Shown here: positions 46,493 through 58,242 of the stretch, piece after piece
Layout of the letters: every line of letters starts with the position of its first letter
How positions within the stretch are numbered: the stretch's first letter is position 1
Origin: Andrena cerasifolii
Lineage: Eukaryota > Arthropoda > Insecta > Hymenoptera > Andrenidae
Direction of reading: 5' to 3'
NCBI RefSeq assembly: GCF_050908995.1
Contig: NC_135119.1
Span: forward strand, 10,168,001-10,232,000
Length of the DNA: 64,000 nucleotides
Translations under genes and position numbers: made by a program
The notes under the pieces: generated by a model
The model's database searches: none
What the model saw: the letters and a program-made list of their open reading frames with translations, nothing else
What the model was told of the DNA's origin: nothing

Positions 46493-48267
46493 TAGGATAT
46501 AAAAAACAAAACACGTAATATTACGTACGATGCTTTGGCTTTCCATGAAAAATATTAAATTCGTATTACTATCGTTATATTCGTTTAATAAAAATTTTCT
46601 TCTTGGAATCACTTTTGCACCGTAACTGATGTACAATAAACTGTCTTTTGCAGAATTAGTATTTGGTCCACAAACGTTTGCCTTTAATAATGGCTCGAGC
46701 ACGGTTTGCTGTATTTAATATTACATTCTCGCAGCACTCTGGCGTTCGCGGTAGTTTACGAAGAACGAAACTTTACCGAAGAGCGTGGATCACTTTATAT
46801 TTATTCGAGCATGTAGATTATTGAGTGAAATTTGATATTACCTCCGCTCTCCATTTCCAGATACCGGAGCAAGTAGTTGAATACTTAACTATAGCAGACT
46901 TACATTATGTACGCACGAGAAATCCCTCCGGCTTCGTGCGCGTACATATCCAACAGTACTTCAGCCCTGGTTCGAGGCATCTCTGACCCTGTTTCCAGCG
47001 TGAAACCCGAGTGATTCGAAAACGAAGAGCGTATCGTTTACTACAGTCGTAAAAGGATTAATCAAAGTGTTATTATAAGCTCAGATGGAATTAACGACCA
47101 TGGTGAATTACGAATCAGATAATACCGACGGTGTTAATGGCTTTAATTAATTATCGTTCACCATTAGAGGTGAGCAAAGCAAATATTTAAAGTACAAACG
47201 AGGTGGAAGATTTCTGACTTCACAATGAAGGGAACGCGATTAGCGATGGCCATCCAATTCATTCACGCGAGAATTTCCAAGCGATTCAGTCACTCTACTT
47301 CGAATCCTATCCTGTGCTATTCAAATCTCCAGAACTTTCAGTCCCGATGGTTCTTAAATATTTCAACAAGTGCTGAATAAAGAGAAAAGCCGAGGGCACA
47401 TAGAAAAGCTCTGAAATTAGTGAAATTCAAATAATAGTCGAACCGAGGCGAGGCCTACGTTAGCGTAAGAGTTCGAGGACCGGTAAATGCTAAAATTTAC
47501 AGGTAAATTCCCAGATTCGCCGGTCTTTCAATTTTTACACACCTACATGACACATTCGAAGTGCTTCGAAGCATCCTATAAAACAATGCTAATCTCGCTC
47601 AGCAGATAGCTGCAGAAAATTAACAATAGAATTAATGGCCCGTAGCGTGAGATTCCTCTCCGTTTACTTCCCCCTGTATCGTCAGTTCTCCCACCGAGAT
47701 TTCGCATGGACATGGCAGAGAAAAGGAGAAGAAAATCATTGAGTCGCATTTTCGGCGGCTGCCGCAAATTCGATTCACGTCGGTAATTATCCGCCGGCTG
47801 GGATCGGCGTCGATCAAGGGCCAACGTAGCTGTACGTCTCTGGCTGTCTCGCGGCGAAGGCGGGAACGTGGAGATCTTTTAATTAGAGATCTCGCGAGAT
47901 AAGGATGTCCCTCCACCTTCGCGTTATCCGTCTCCCTGGCCAGGGGCTCGTCGACGAGCATTCCTCCCGTGGTCACGAGCGCGGAGAGTGACTTGGCCAT
48001 CGGCAAAAACCACGGGGAACAAAGCGTTCAATTAAATACTCATCCTAGCTGGCCAGGCATCAACCGAGAGATCAACTTTCCGCCGATCCCAGAGGATGAC
48101 CCCTGACGCGCGACATCATCTCCACATCCTTCGGCTCCTTTTGGGATATTCGATTATTAACGGGGCACTCGCCCCGAAGTGCATGAAAAGTGCGCAGCCT
48201 TTGTGAATAAAATTTCTTTACCACGAAATTAAGCTACTCTTTATATTCTACGTTCCCTACAGCACGC
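46493..48267. other. no gene recognised
   Basis: A CpG-rich part at 47600-48180 contains a 124-codon minus-strand frame (47632-48006). It starts at ATG, has several dibasic sites (KR, RR) and an acidic N-terminal half, but no signal peptide and no known peptide motif. It is left uncalled. Confidence 0.45.
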
Positions 48268-48645
48268 TTAAAGGGTTACGCCACCCTGAGGCGCTCGAAA
48301 CAGCACTAAACTAGACGAATTTTTTTTACCGATACTATGAGGTTGAAAATTATTTATTTTCTTCTCATGGGTAGAGCATGTATTAGTGCATGTATTGTAT
48401 AAATACTGTACAAAAATATTAAAAAATGACCGAGTTATTTGTTCTCCCGCGAAGCTCGTCCGCCGTTACACGCGTGACTAACCTAACAGATTATAACGAA
48501 CATGTTCGTGTGAAATCAAAAACCGGCGTGTGTTGTACAATAACCGGCTTCGTCTTAAATTTTCTGTTTATTTCATTACCTTCCTAAAAAAAAATTCCGA
48601 AAATGACTGCAATTTTGCTCCGTCCGAGGTGACCTAACCCCTTAA
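48268..48645. mobile_element. TTAA element, imperfect termini
   Basis: Bounded by TTAA. Left end TTAAAGGGTTACGCCACC and right end complement TTAAGGGGTTAGGTCACC are alike, but the arms diverge after about 30 bases, unlike the long foldbacks elsewhere. A related fragment is at 1884-1974. Confidence 0.7.
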
Positions 48646-49936
48646 AACCGTTTCTTAACTTCTATGTTGCAATCTGAACGGATTCAACTATAGATCGCAA
48701 AAGTAATAATTAGAAGGGTTTGAATAATAAGTATTTGCAAAATATTTCGTCCACCGATAGAACAGATTCGCGTAGAAGATTCCCAAAGCAGAAATTAATC
48801 AGACCAGTCTACCTAAAACGTCAGAAGGCGAAGTCGAAGTAAGTTCGATTGTTCTACTCCCAGGATTTTCCATCGCGTCCGCAAACCGGTTGGACTCGCT
48901 CTAGCGGAAAAAGGCTACCGATTCGCTATTGTGACTAAAAGGAACAGCACGCTGGGCCCGCAGGATGTAATCACGATATTTATTTACGGCGACGCTGGAG
49001 ATCGTTAAACACATTCAGCTTCCAGTCGAAAAAGAAGCAACAGCCCTACCCAACCCGACAGAAACCTGAATCCTAACCAGGCCTCGAATGAAAACGAAAG
49101 CACTTGCGTTCAGTAAACAACGCGGCCGGTGTGATCGTCTCCTATTCCGAAGGAAGCGAAACTTTTTCCCCCACGATCCGGCACTTCTTCCTCGCGCACT
49201 GCGAGGCCCCTCTCCGAGCGCCGCGAGAGGAGCCACCGCTGCTTTCATCAGCTGCCTCCCCCCGTCACGGTCGGCGAGTGAAAAGGAGAAGGAAGGAGAC
49301 GGACTTCTTCCAACCGATGGAAATTCGTGACCAATCCATTTCGTACCCCCATCGACTCACCAAATGGATAGTCCCCGAACGAACCGAGAAGCAAGCCGAG
49401 CGCTGGTTTTTACAGACTCGAGCCAGCCATTGCACGCTCATTTGCTTTTAAACGATCGCCGGGCGAAAAAGCAGCGTGACGGTGTTTCGAGGGAAAGGAA
49501 AGTGTGCGGAGCTGGAACATCGACGAGCAGCGGATAGGATACGCCTAACGATGTTTTACTTGGTACCAGTGTCCTGGCCTCTAATGAGGCATTCAGTCAA
49601 AACCGATCCACGAGCTCAGATACTGGCTGGCATTTCAAACGCGCTGCCGTTCTCGGTACCATTTGTAACATATTTGCACGGACCCGCGGGTCCCTGTTTA
49701 CACTTTCAGCATATTTAACAGGTCCGCGAGATGGCTTGCATGATGCTGCACGGTCGATCACGTTTATTCAAATGCGTGCGACGGGAAATGGGAACACCGA
49801 GGAGTCTGATGATGGAATTGCTACGCGACGCAGTTTCTGGGGACGTTGGGATCCTGCAGGGGGTGTATGGCAGAGGTGTGCGGGTACCCGACTTTTCGGG
49901 CTCGGGTCCGGTCGGCTAAAGTCGGGCGCGCTCGGA
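48646..49936. other. CpG-rich region, no gene recognised
   Basis: 49020-49930 is GC-rich with overlapping frames on both strands. It could be an island or promoter region. No exon could be supported. Confidence 0.45.
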
Positions 49937-50604
49937 CGGGCCCACGGGTAGTTCGACTGTGTCGTGTCTGTGATGCCAGATCGGGGACGGGTTCCCTCGA
50001 GAATTTCCCCCACCTCGCGCATACTACGCCGGAGCAGCGTGTCCGTGAGCTCGGCGCTTCGGAGTCCAACTCACGGACACGCAGCTCCGGCGTAGTGTGC
50101 GCGAGGTGGGGGAAATTCTCGAGAGAACCCGTCCCCGATCTGGCATCACAGTGTCGTGTAGCCCGATTACTTCGGGTAGCGCGATCGTGTCGGGTAGCTC
50201 GATTATTTCGGGTAATGCGGTGTTTGATAAGTTCATATACGTATTCAGCTTCTTTAAACAACCGAGTAATCGACAAGCAAAATCTTTACCTATATGAAAC
50301 TGCAGAATAAGATAATTTTCACGTGAAAAAGTAACGCTTCTAACGGGTTTATTCGAAATGAACTTCGTTTGATACAACCTGTATATTGATTTTGTATAAG
50401 GTGCATAAGTTGAATTTTTACTTAAGGAGGATTTCGAACAAATCCGTTAGGAGCATTATTTTTTCACGTGAAAATTATCGTATTCTGAAGTTTCATATAG
50501 GTAAACAGTTTTGTACATGCTTGTCGAGTACTCGGTTGTTTAAAAACACCGCATTACCCGAAATAATCGAGCTACCCGACACAGTCGGGCTATCCGTGGG
50601 CCCG
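49937..50604. mobile_element. 668 bp inverted-repeat element, CGGGCCCACGG ends
   Basis: Outer ends CGGGCCCACGGGTAG and the complement of CGGGCCCACGGATAG. The arms pair through GACTGTGTCG, the CTCGATTATTTCGGGTAA segment, ACCTATATGAAACT and TTTTCACGTGAAAA. The left arm is interrupted by a palindrome (49968-50151). Its right end lies seven bases before the 5S-like sequence. Confidence 0.8.
49968..50151. mobile_element. 184 bp perfect-hairpin MITE, hAT-like, 8 bp TSD
   Basis: Two arms of 82 bases (49968-50049 and 50070-50151) are nearly perfect complements around a 20-base loop. Termini are CTGTGATGCC and GGCATCACAG. Direct repeats TGTCGTGT lie at 49960-49967 and 50152-50159. Eight-base duplications are the hallmark of hAT elements. 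It sits inside the left arm of the larger inverted repeat. Confidence 0.85.
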
Positions 50605-50611
50605 TCTGTCC

Positions 50612-50735
50612 CGGGCCCCCGTGATGGAAGACACCGGTTCTCGTTAGATCACCGAAGTTAAGCATCACGGGGCGGTGTACTGGGGAAAGATGGGAGACCA
50701 CCTTTCTCCCGGTGCGCTGCTGCTGCTGGGGCCCG
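50612..50735 (+). ncRNA. 5S rRNA-like sequence (variant gene or 5S-derived SINE head)
   Basis: The core CACCGGTTCTCGTTAGATCA followed by CCGAAGTTAAGCA is the conserved 5S helix III/loop region and internal promoter A box, and GATGGGAGACC matches the intermediate element. Helix II is replaced by CCGTGATG pairing with CATCACGG. Helix I is CGGGCCCC (50612-50619) pairing with GGGGCCCG (50728-50735). Helix IV is AAAGATGG with CCACCTTT. The strands pair although they differ from ordinary insect 5S, so pairing has been kept. Length 124 fits 5S (about 120), but the loop A bases are missing and no T-run follows closely. Confidence 0.65.
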
Positions 50736-50850
50736 AAGGAGAGAGGAGGGATAAAAAAATGGGACTATAGTTCGTTGGGCAATATAAGCAAAAATAAGCT
50801 TGAAACGCCATCCTGCTTAAAACACAGGAAAACAATAAAAACAAACAAAC
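50736..50850 (+). other. possible A-rich tail region after the 5S-like sequence
   Basis: The 115 bases after the 5S-like unit end in ACAGGAAAACAATAAAAACA-type sequence, which would suit the tail of a 5S-derived (SINE3-like) retroposon. The first TTTT after the unit is near 50885. No target duplication was found, so a SINE is not proven. Confidence 0.3.
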
Positions 50851-51876
50851 ATTCTTTAGGGTGTGGAGTTAAAATTGAAGTGTTTTAAGAAATTTAATTT
50901 AATAAAATTTAATTTAATACAGATGGGACATTAGAGATTCGTTTAAATGTGACTTGTTCTTCTCTATTGGCTCGATGGTGTCTAACGTGAAAAAAGTGTG
51001 GAATTAAATTCTTGGTACATTTAATTCGATACGTAAGAAATTTGCGAGGTTGAACTGGGAATTTATGACCGGGTTGTCTGGGAGGCAACCATCCAATGGA
51101 TATTCACGAGGTTACACCAATTCACGGTGGAACGTCGAATTCTTTGGAGATGCTTTCAACCTTTTTGCGCAACAATTCCCTTAGTCACTTCCGTTTGATA
51201 TCGCCGTATGTTACGTGTGTTACGGGGCGTTTATAAACGATGCAGGGCAGCGATAAAATAAGAGGAGCAAATTAAGTTTACCGTGTGGTCACAATTCGGG
51301 CTTCCGCACGATGCAGCTGCTGTTCAAAAGGTCGTGAAGCGTTAATGAGAGGGTGAAGAGGGAATCTTAATTAATTTTATAAAAAGTGGGGTAATTCGGG
51401 ACACGCTTATTATAAGGGGGAATTTTGCTACGTAATGCAAGCTTAGTTGAAGAAAGGAAGGGAAGAGAGAGGGCTCTGTAAGTAAATGGAGACGACAGAA
51501 GTGGAATTAGAGAAGAAGGAAAGAATGTAACTAACAAGTAATATTTTTCTGGTAATTCTATCGAATGCTGCTGCAAGTACTCACGAGTCATCTTCCTTCC
51601 GACGCTATCGCGATGACTTTACGTTCAGGATTAAACTCTTCGAGAAAGCAACGCGTTTCAACGTGGATCACATTCTTGGTGGAATGCTAGTATTTAATGT
51701 ACAGAAGGTAGGTATCTAGTAACTTCGTTATGCGTGATCAAACGATGATAATTATTGAATGTACAGGGTGTTGCACGGTAGAATTTATTAGTGGAATTAG
51801 GAACTGGTTTCGGGTGAAATTATTCGATGAAATAGATAATACACAGAATAAATGTAGGGAACTATCAAGACAACCC
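50851..51876. other. no gene recognised
   Basis: AT-rich, no supported feature. Confidence 0.5.
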
Positions 51877-53043
51877 TTAAGGGGCCATTCTACTTTAATT
51901 GGGCGAAAAATTAGGGTATAATTAAAGTTTTTTTCAGTAAATACAACAGATAATAAAATTAATATTTTTGGTATTTATTACGCTACTCTTATTATACAAA
52001 AAAAATTTAAAAGATTTTTTTTTTAAATTTGTTTAATGCTTTTTTTACAGCGTCAATATGGCACCTAAAAAGAGGTATGTAGTGGCGCAGGTGATTTTCG
52101 AATTTTTTGTTTCAGATAAGCCTGAGCCAGAAAATCACCACGAACACATCTGTTTTTTTAGGTGCCATATTGACGCTGTAAAAAACCATTAAAACAAATT
52201 TCAAAATTTCTTTTTTTTGTATAATATAAGAGTAGCTTAATAATGTCCAAAAAGATTTATTTCATTATATGTTGTATTTATTCAGAACAAATCTTTTAAA
52301 ATATCTTAATTTTTCGGCCGATTAAGGGGGGACCCCACCCTGAAGCTACTAACAAAAGACAAAATTAGGGATTTATTTGTTCGTATAAATAAAAATATAG
52401 GGGTTGGATTTTTTATACAGCTTTAAAGTATGTATCTTTATTCTGCTAGAATTTTTTTTTTTTATGAAAAATTGTACAAAATAACGGCTTCCCGGGATAC
52501 TGCAAAAAGCTGGCCCACACTCCCGGGAAAGACTGGATCATCTGAGAAGGAAATATAAAAAAGATATATAAACAGGGGTATATTATCCTTGATCTAACCT
52601 AGGATTTCCTCCAAATTCTAATTATTATTGAAAATTATAGCAGTTTCAAGAATTATTGACATTAATTTTTTACATAAAAATTTGCACTGAAATGCTTGTA
52701 AAAAAACGAATAATTGAAATATTCAAAAAAATCCTACGCTAGGTCAAAGATGATATATTCCTGTTTATATATCTTTTTTTGTATTTCCTTCGCAGATGAT
52801 TCAGTCATTCCTTGGAGTGTGGGCCAGTTTTTTGCAGTGCTCCGGAAAGCCAGTTTGTTCGCCGTTATTTTGTACAATTTTTCAAAAAAAAAAATTCTCT
52901 AGCAGAATAAAAATTTATACTTTAAAACTGTATAAAAATCCAGCCCCTACATTTTTATAGATACGAACAAATAAATCCTTAACTTTGTTTTTTCTTAGTG
53001 GCTTCAGGGTGGGGTCTCCCCTTAAAGTAGAATGACCCCTTAA
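51877..53043. mobile_element. outer TTAA element, split by a nested TTAA element
   Basis: Left end TTAAGGGGCCATTCTACTTT; right end TTAAAGTAGAATGACCCC followed by TTAA. The right end is separated from the rest of its arm (TTTTTCGGCCGATTAA, about 52310) by the inner element at 52322-53025. Arms pair through GGTGCCATATTGACGCTG and its complement at about 52035-52180. Its right arm sequence also appears in the chimeric element at 9143-9684. Confidence 0.85.
52322..53025. mobile_element. inner TTAA foldback nested in a TTAA element
   Basis: TTAAGGGGGGACCCCACCCT with GAAGC on the left and its near-complement on the right. The TTAA is duplicated precisely on both sides. Arms of about 310 bases pair almost throughout, e.g. 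GGATTTATTTGTTCGTAT and AGATATATAAACAGG. Removing one TTAA and the element restores the outer element's right end. Confidence 0.9.
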
Positions 53044-54432
53044 GTGACAAAAAACATTTTTTGAATACCTAATAATCACCTTCAGCTACCCTTCGCCCAT
53101 GCACATCACATCTCTGCCGCCGTTCATTAGCAATTAAACGAGGGCCCTTGCAGCATTCAATTCTTTCGATACACTATTACATCGATTACAAAGATTACAC
53201 CAACACAATGTCTGCCACCAACCAACCAAGTAGTGCGAGTCAACCTCAACTCCTACCTTGACTAATCCGCCAGAAAAGCCCCACATACTCCAACACCAAC
53301 TTCAACTACTAACACTGATTACAAACAATAAAAGATCACACTCGCAACACACAATCGATGTTCCCTGAACCATCTATTCTTTTCTAAAAAAAAAAACGTT
53401 CTCAACTTGAATATTCTGATTTTAACGAAACTTCGTGTGAATGCAGAGCCCATTGAAATATACAAGGAGCGATTTTTTCTACAGAAATTCACAATACAGA
53501 ATTCTACAGAATCCACTCGCATTTTTTCGACTTTTTTAAATAACTTTGTAATGGTACGAGATGGAACTAAACTTTAAATATACAAATTGTTGACTTCTTC
53601 ATATACTCTCACATTACTGAAAGAAAAGTAAAGTTATATTAAAAAACGAAAAAACGCGATAACTTTAAGGGCTGATTGATTACCCTTCGGAGTGGATTTC
53701 TGCAGGGGAGAAAAATTGCCCCTCGCATACCTACTCGAATATGCTCTACAGTCTACGTTCACACGAAGTTTCGTTAGAATGAGAATTTTCCGGCTGGGAA
53801 GGCTTCCTTGTCAGAACGAGGCTCGACTCACTACGAAAACGGTGCGCGTGGAAGGGACGCCGTGGATTTATCGGCAGGTGTAGCACAGCGGAGGAGCACG
53901 CTGGATTCCAGGGTTGAACGACGACGGGGTGGAGAAATAAAGTCAACGAGATGCGAACGAGATAACGCACGGGGAATGACTGACGTGGCCGCGCAAGATT
54001 ACGTCGCGACTTTAAAAGGACGACGCGCCCTGTCCGGTAGCGAGCTGCTCACCTATCGATTGCGTGACACGGTCACGCTCGTGAACGTCGAATTTGAATA
54101 CAAGCGGAGAGACGCTTCAATGGAGCCCGCTCCCTCGCTACCTGAATTATCTGCGGTTACTGCGAGTCCTGCCTTTATTGAGTTCGTATCTATACGAGGC
54201 ACACAGTCGCTGGTACCCTTCAGCCTATTCAAGATCCTGTGCTGAGTTTCTCTTGCGTCTTCGACGATCTTCGCGGTTGTTAATTGATAAATTTGTGGCC
54301 GGTGTGGAAACTAGTATCAGCGGGGATATTGGTAGTAGTTTACTTTTTACTTTTACGTGACTGTGATTCGTGACTCCTGCATTTATACGTGTTTATACGG
54401 GTTTTCGAATTTTCACAAAAAATATATAATTA
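53044..54432. other. no gene recognised
   Basis: 53700-54360 has frames up to 145 codons on the plus strand (53808-54245), arginine- and serine-rich without recognisable motifs. Confidence 0.45.
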
Positions 54433-54500
54433 AAATGGTAAGTAAATATTTCTACTTATTTTAAAAATGGTAAGTAAATATTTCTACTTATTTTAAAAAT
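54433..54500 (+). repeat. 34 bp direct duplication
   Basis: The string AAATGGTAAGTAAATATTTC plus CTACTTATTTTAA occurs twice in immediate succession. It looks like a simple recent tandem duplication. Confidence 0.85.
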
Positions 54501-56104
54501 GTTCAGTTTCCTTAATATTTATGGAATTACAAAAATATAAGAAAATAAAATATACTGCATACAAAACCAAATGAAAAAAAAAATTACTAAAATCCGCACA
54601 AAATATAAATCTTTTACAGTGATACCAAATTGTAAATCTTTATTCCATTTAGTATTTTTCGTCAGAAAATATGAACCCATGACGATTAGTTTTACAGTAA
54701 ACTATTATCTACTACGATATGTTTGTGTCTACGGCGATTTCAAGTAAAAATGTTAACGTTTCTAATTAAATAATTAATTCATTTCTGCATATTAATTCTA
54801 CTACATAAAACCGTTTTTTTTTTCTAATTTAAAAACCGGTTTTCGAATTTTACAAATTTATAAATATAATCCGATTTTCAAACGCGGTTTTTTAAAAACG
54901 ACAAACCCTAGTTACAGTTAAAGCTACAGTTAAAATTAAAATTGCAAGATTTATTCGACGTTGAAGTTGAAAAATCCGACGAATAAAAAAATTATCTTCA
55001 TTCGACACATGACGAATGATTTTTTTTATTCGTTATTCGAAATTTATGTAAATAAAAATTTTGTCCACCTTTAACGCCAACCACCAAGAGCAACGCAACT
55101 TCAAACCATCCGCACAATTAAAGCCAGCGGTAAGTCATCGAGCTAATCATACACATTACGTCGTTTGGCGACTCATCAATTATCATACCAGCTTCCAATA
55201 GCCAGTCCCTCAATTGCGCCTAATCCTCCCCATGTCCCGCGCATACCCCGGCAAAGAACAGGGCGTAGCCGTTGACATTAACCCGCATCGTGGATCGTTC
55301 GCCTACTAGCAATCGGTCCAGCGAAACAACTTGCCAGAATACTTTAAACGACGCGCCCTAATGATACGGTGAAGCGATACGTCGCCAATTGAATGGGACG
55401 TGACGTGGCAACGCGACAAAACCATGACGATCTAAACTGGTCATCTCGGATGGCACGCCGCCGCGCCGTCGACGGTACCTGCTGATCCTTGTTGGCAGGA
55501 TTTCGCTCTATTTATTTTAACCGCGACGTATCGATGATCGCAAACCACAGTGGAGAACGCTGGACGATGGTGAACAAGCACAGCGATACGCCCGCTGTCC
55601 GGTTTTGCCCGCGCCGCGCCGCCCGGCGCTATCGACGCGCAACGGGTTAACGAAATTGCTGTTGTAAGTGTTTCCAATCGATTTCACCGGATCCAACGAC
55701 TTAATACTAACCTGGCCGTATCAAGGTCTTTATTAATTATTATCCACGGCGAGGAATGATAATCCTCGGCGGTACCGCGGACAACTCAGTCGCGTTACGA
55801 TTAGCGGGCAAGATAGGGGGTTACATCGCGAGCCCTTCGCCTGTAATCGACTAATGTCGGGTAAATAATTCTTCCCCCTCTGTCTGATGGGGAATTGACT
55901 GGAAATCTGGCTGCAGACGATGGATCGATAAGCAGCAAGGGATGCCGCGAGTTGCAACGCTTCTTGCACGAGAGGATACTTTGTAAGTTATTAATTAGGG
56001 TTGATAGTTTATGGAACGAGGATATCCAATTTTTCTGCCGCGTATCTGAATCGGTGATCTGAATTGGGTTGATGAGGAGTACGATATGGGGGGTTGAGTT
56101 AATA
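54501..56104. other. no gene recognised
   Basis: AT-rich to about 55080, then CpG-rich to about 55980. No exon or repeat assigned. Confidence 0.5.
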
Positions 56105-56592
56105 ATCTATACTATTATATAAACAGAGAGCCGATTTATATGTTCGCGCAAAACTCAAGACCTATTGAACCGATCTTCCTCAAATTTTAACACGGTATTT
56201 CTTCATACTCTAGGATGGACATAGGCTATGTAGCATGTCTCAGAAACGCGTTATTAACGTGTAATTTATGTGTAAACATTTCATGTGTACGGTTGTTTTG
56301 CAGACCACGTGACACGTGTATACGACAGTCTGTCTAGCGCGCATGCGCATATTCGGCCTGCGCGATACCTCGTCCGCAGCAGTACCGTGATGTCACCACC
56401 AGATGGCGAAGCTTTTCGCGCGCTTTTTCGCTAGAGAAAGTGGATTACCGCGGACATATATGTTAGAATGATCGTACAGTTCCAAATTGTTGTTGCAGGA
56501 TTTATTTGTACCCCGTGTGGATGTTACAATGCCCCGGGTGCGATCAAATTTGTCAAGATCCATCCACACCTGCTCGACGTCTGCAATACTAG
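56105..56592 (+). mobile_element. Helitron-like element candidate
   Basis: The start A|TCTATACTATTATATAAA matches the 5' terminal sequence seen in many animal Helitrons (TC after a host A, then an ATACTATTATATAA-like stretch). A GC-rich stem GTGTGGATG/CATCCACAC lies near 56514-56569 and a CTAG at 56589-56592, but the next base is C rather than the expected T. The 5' end is therefore better supported than the 3' end. Confidence 0.4.
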
Positions 56593-57568
56593 CTTTTAGA
56601 AAATATTCCTAATAATTCCTATTCTAAATTTCCCATTTCTCCAATTATATATTTTCCAACATTGCGTCTGGTTTCTACTCTACGAGGCCCTGAAAGCAAA
56701 GTTCGCTTGAACCGAGAAAGCAGCCCTCGAGATTTTAAAACTTGCGTGGCTACGCGGAGACATCGAAGCTGGATATCGGACCGTTCTCTATCACCGAGCT
56801 CGTAAGTCGATTCCTAACGAGTACAAAGCGGCATATCGTCGATTCTAATTCTATACGCACTATTGTATGCCAATTGTACAACGCTGAGAACGATGAGACT
56901 GCAAGAGGGTCTACACAGCAGATAACAAGTGGCGATACGCGGTCAGAGACGCGAAAGAGGAAAAGAAAGGATCCCAAGCAAGTAGAATTCACGGAGCATC
57001 ACCGGAGACGCGAAACCAGTATCGACCTTATTGTTCCCGGGTAGTATTGTCTTCGCGGTTCGTTAAAATCGTAGGACAGACTGGACGACGCTACATATAT
57101 AACAGATATCAACCTTCTGAAACACCAAAAGCTTATTGGGACTCAAATGCGTTGTGTCGAAATATTTAAAATTCTTTAGAATGGACGTGAATCCTCTAGT
57201 GAGATTTCTTCGCTTTCGCAGCTCCAAGTCCGTGAATAGAATATTAGAAGCTTCCACGAGTTGGGACTGTATTTTTGAACGTCGCATTCAAATGTACAGT
57301 GTCGCGTGAATACAATGGGACTCACGTTCTAATTAGCCGTACAGTTAGATGGCATACCAGGAGACAATGACGTTTATTATAATCATCGTACGTTCAAAAT
57401 TGTCCACCACGGAAATCCATTGTATTCGAACGAGGACCGACACGATTTCCTTACACCCTTCATTATGCACATTCACTGACATATATATGAAAATAAAAGT
57501 CAATTCACTGTGAGAAACAGATTTATCTATCTGCTTTAGAGTTTCGACAGCTCTTATATAAAATCAAA
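56593..57568. other. no gene recognised
   Basis: A 100-codon plus-strand frame (56742-57044) ending in a basic segment is present, but it shows no domain and no splice-bounded structure. Confidence 0.45.
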
Positions 57569-58242
57569 TTAAGGGGGAACATCGCTGTGACGGCCGGAAA
57601 AGTAAGCCACTTTTAAGATTTTTTTTCAGGAATAATTTACAGTTTTCATAAAAAAAATTTATAATAATAATAATAATAATATTATAATAAATAGAAAAAC
57701 ATCTATAAATTTTAATATATTAGTTATCTTTTGGACCCCCCCCCCCCCACTCGAGCTGGTCTGAAATCAAATTTAATTTTTTTGTTATAAACTATATGAG
57801 TGTAATTTCCGTTGTAGGTATGGATTCTTTGATTGAAAATAAATTTTTTAAAATACGCTCGAAAAACTGTCCATCTTATTCGCGGATTTTCGAAACTTTT
57901 CTTCTAAAGCGCACCATTTTTACAAAAATAATTTGTTTAAGAAATCGGCACGTACAACGGAAACTACACTCATATAGTTTATAAAAAAAAAATGAAATTT
58001 GATTTCGGACCTGTTGTTCCATAGTTATACCTTCGACCAGCTCGCGTAGGGGGTCTAGAAGATTAATTAATATATTAAAATTTATGGATGTTTTCCTATT
58101 TATTTTTTTTTGTATAGTCTCTTAAGACAGCGTACTAAAGGTGGGTAATCAATTTTTTTCATGAAAACTGTAAATTATTCCTGAAAAAAAATTCTTAAGA
58201 ATGGCTTACTTTTCCGGCCGTCACAGTGGTGCTCCCCCTTAA
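57569..58242. mobile_element. TTAA foldback, GTGACGGCCGG family (complete)
   Basis: TTAAGGGGGAACATCGCTGT followed by GACGGCCGGAAAAGTAAGCC is mirrored at the right. Arms contain TAGTTATCTTTTGGAC..CCC and CTACTCATATAGTTTATAA-type pairs. The left arm carries a (TAA)n run and an uninterrupted C run near 57738-57748. The half copy at 3686-3980 belongs to this family. Confidence 0.9.

Noticed and set aside
47632..48006. 124-codon minus-strand frame with dibasic sites, considered as a neuropeptide precursor
   Set aside because: No signal peptide, no amidation motif, no known mature peptide sequence.
53808..54245. 145-codon plus-strand frame
   Set aside because: No recognisable domain, no splice boundaries, composition typical of chance frames in CpG-rich DNA.
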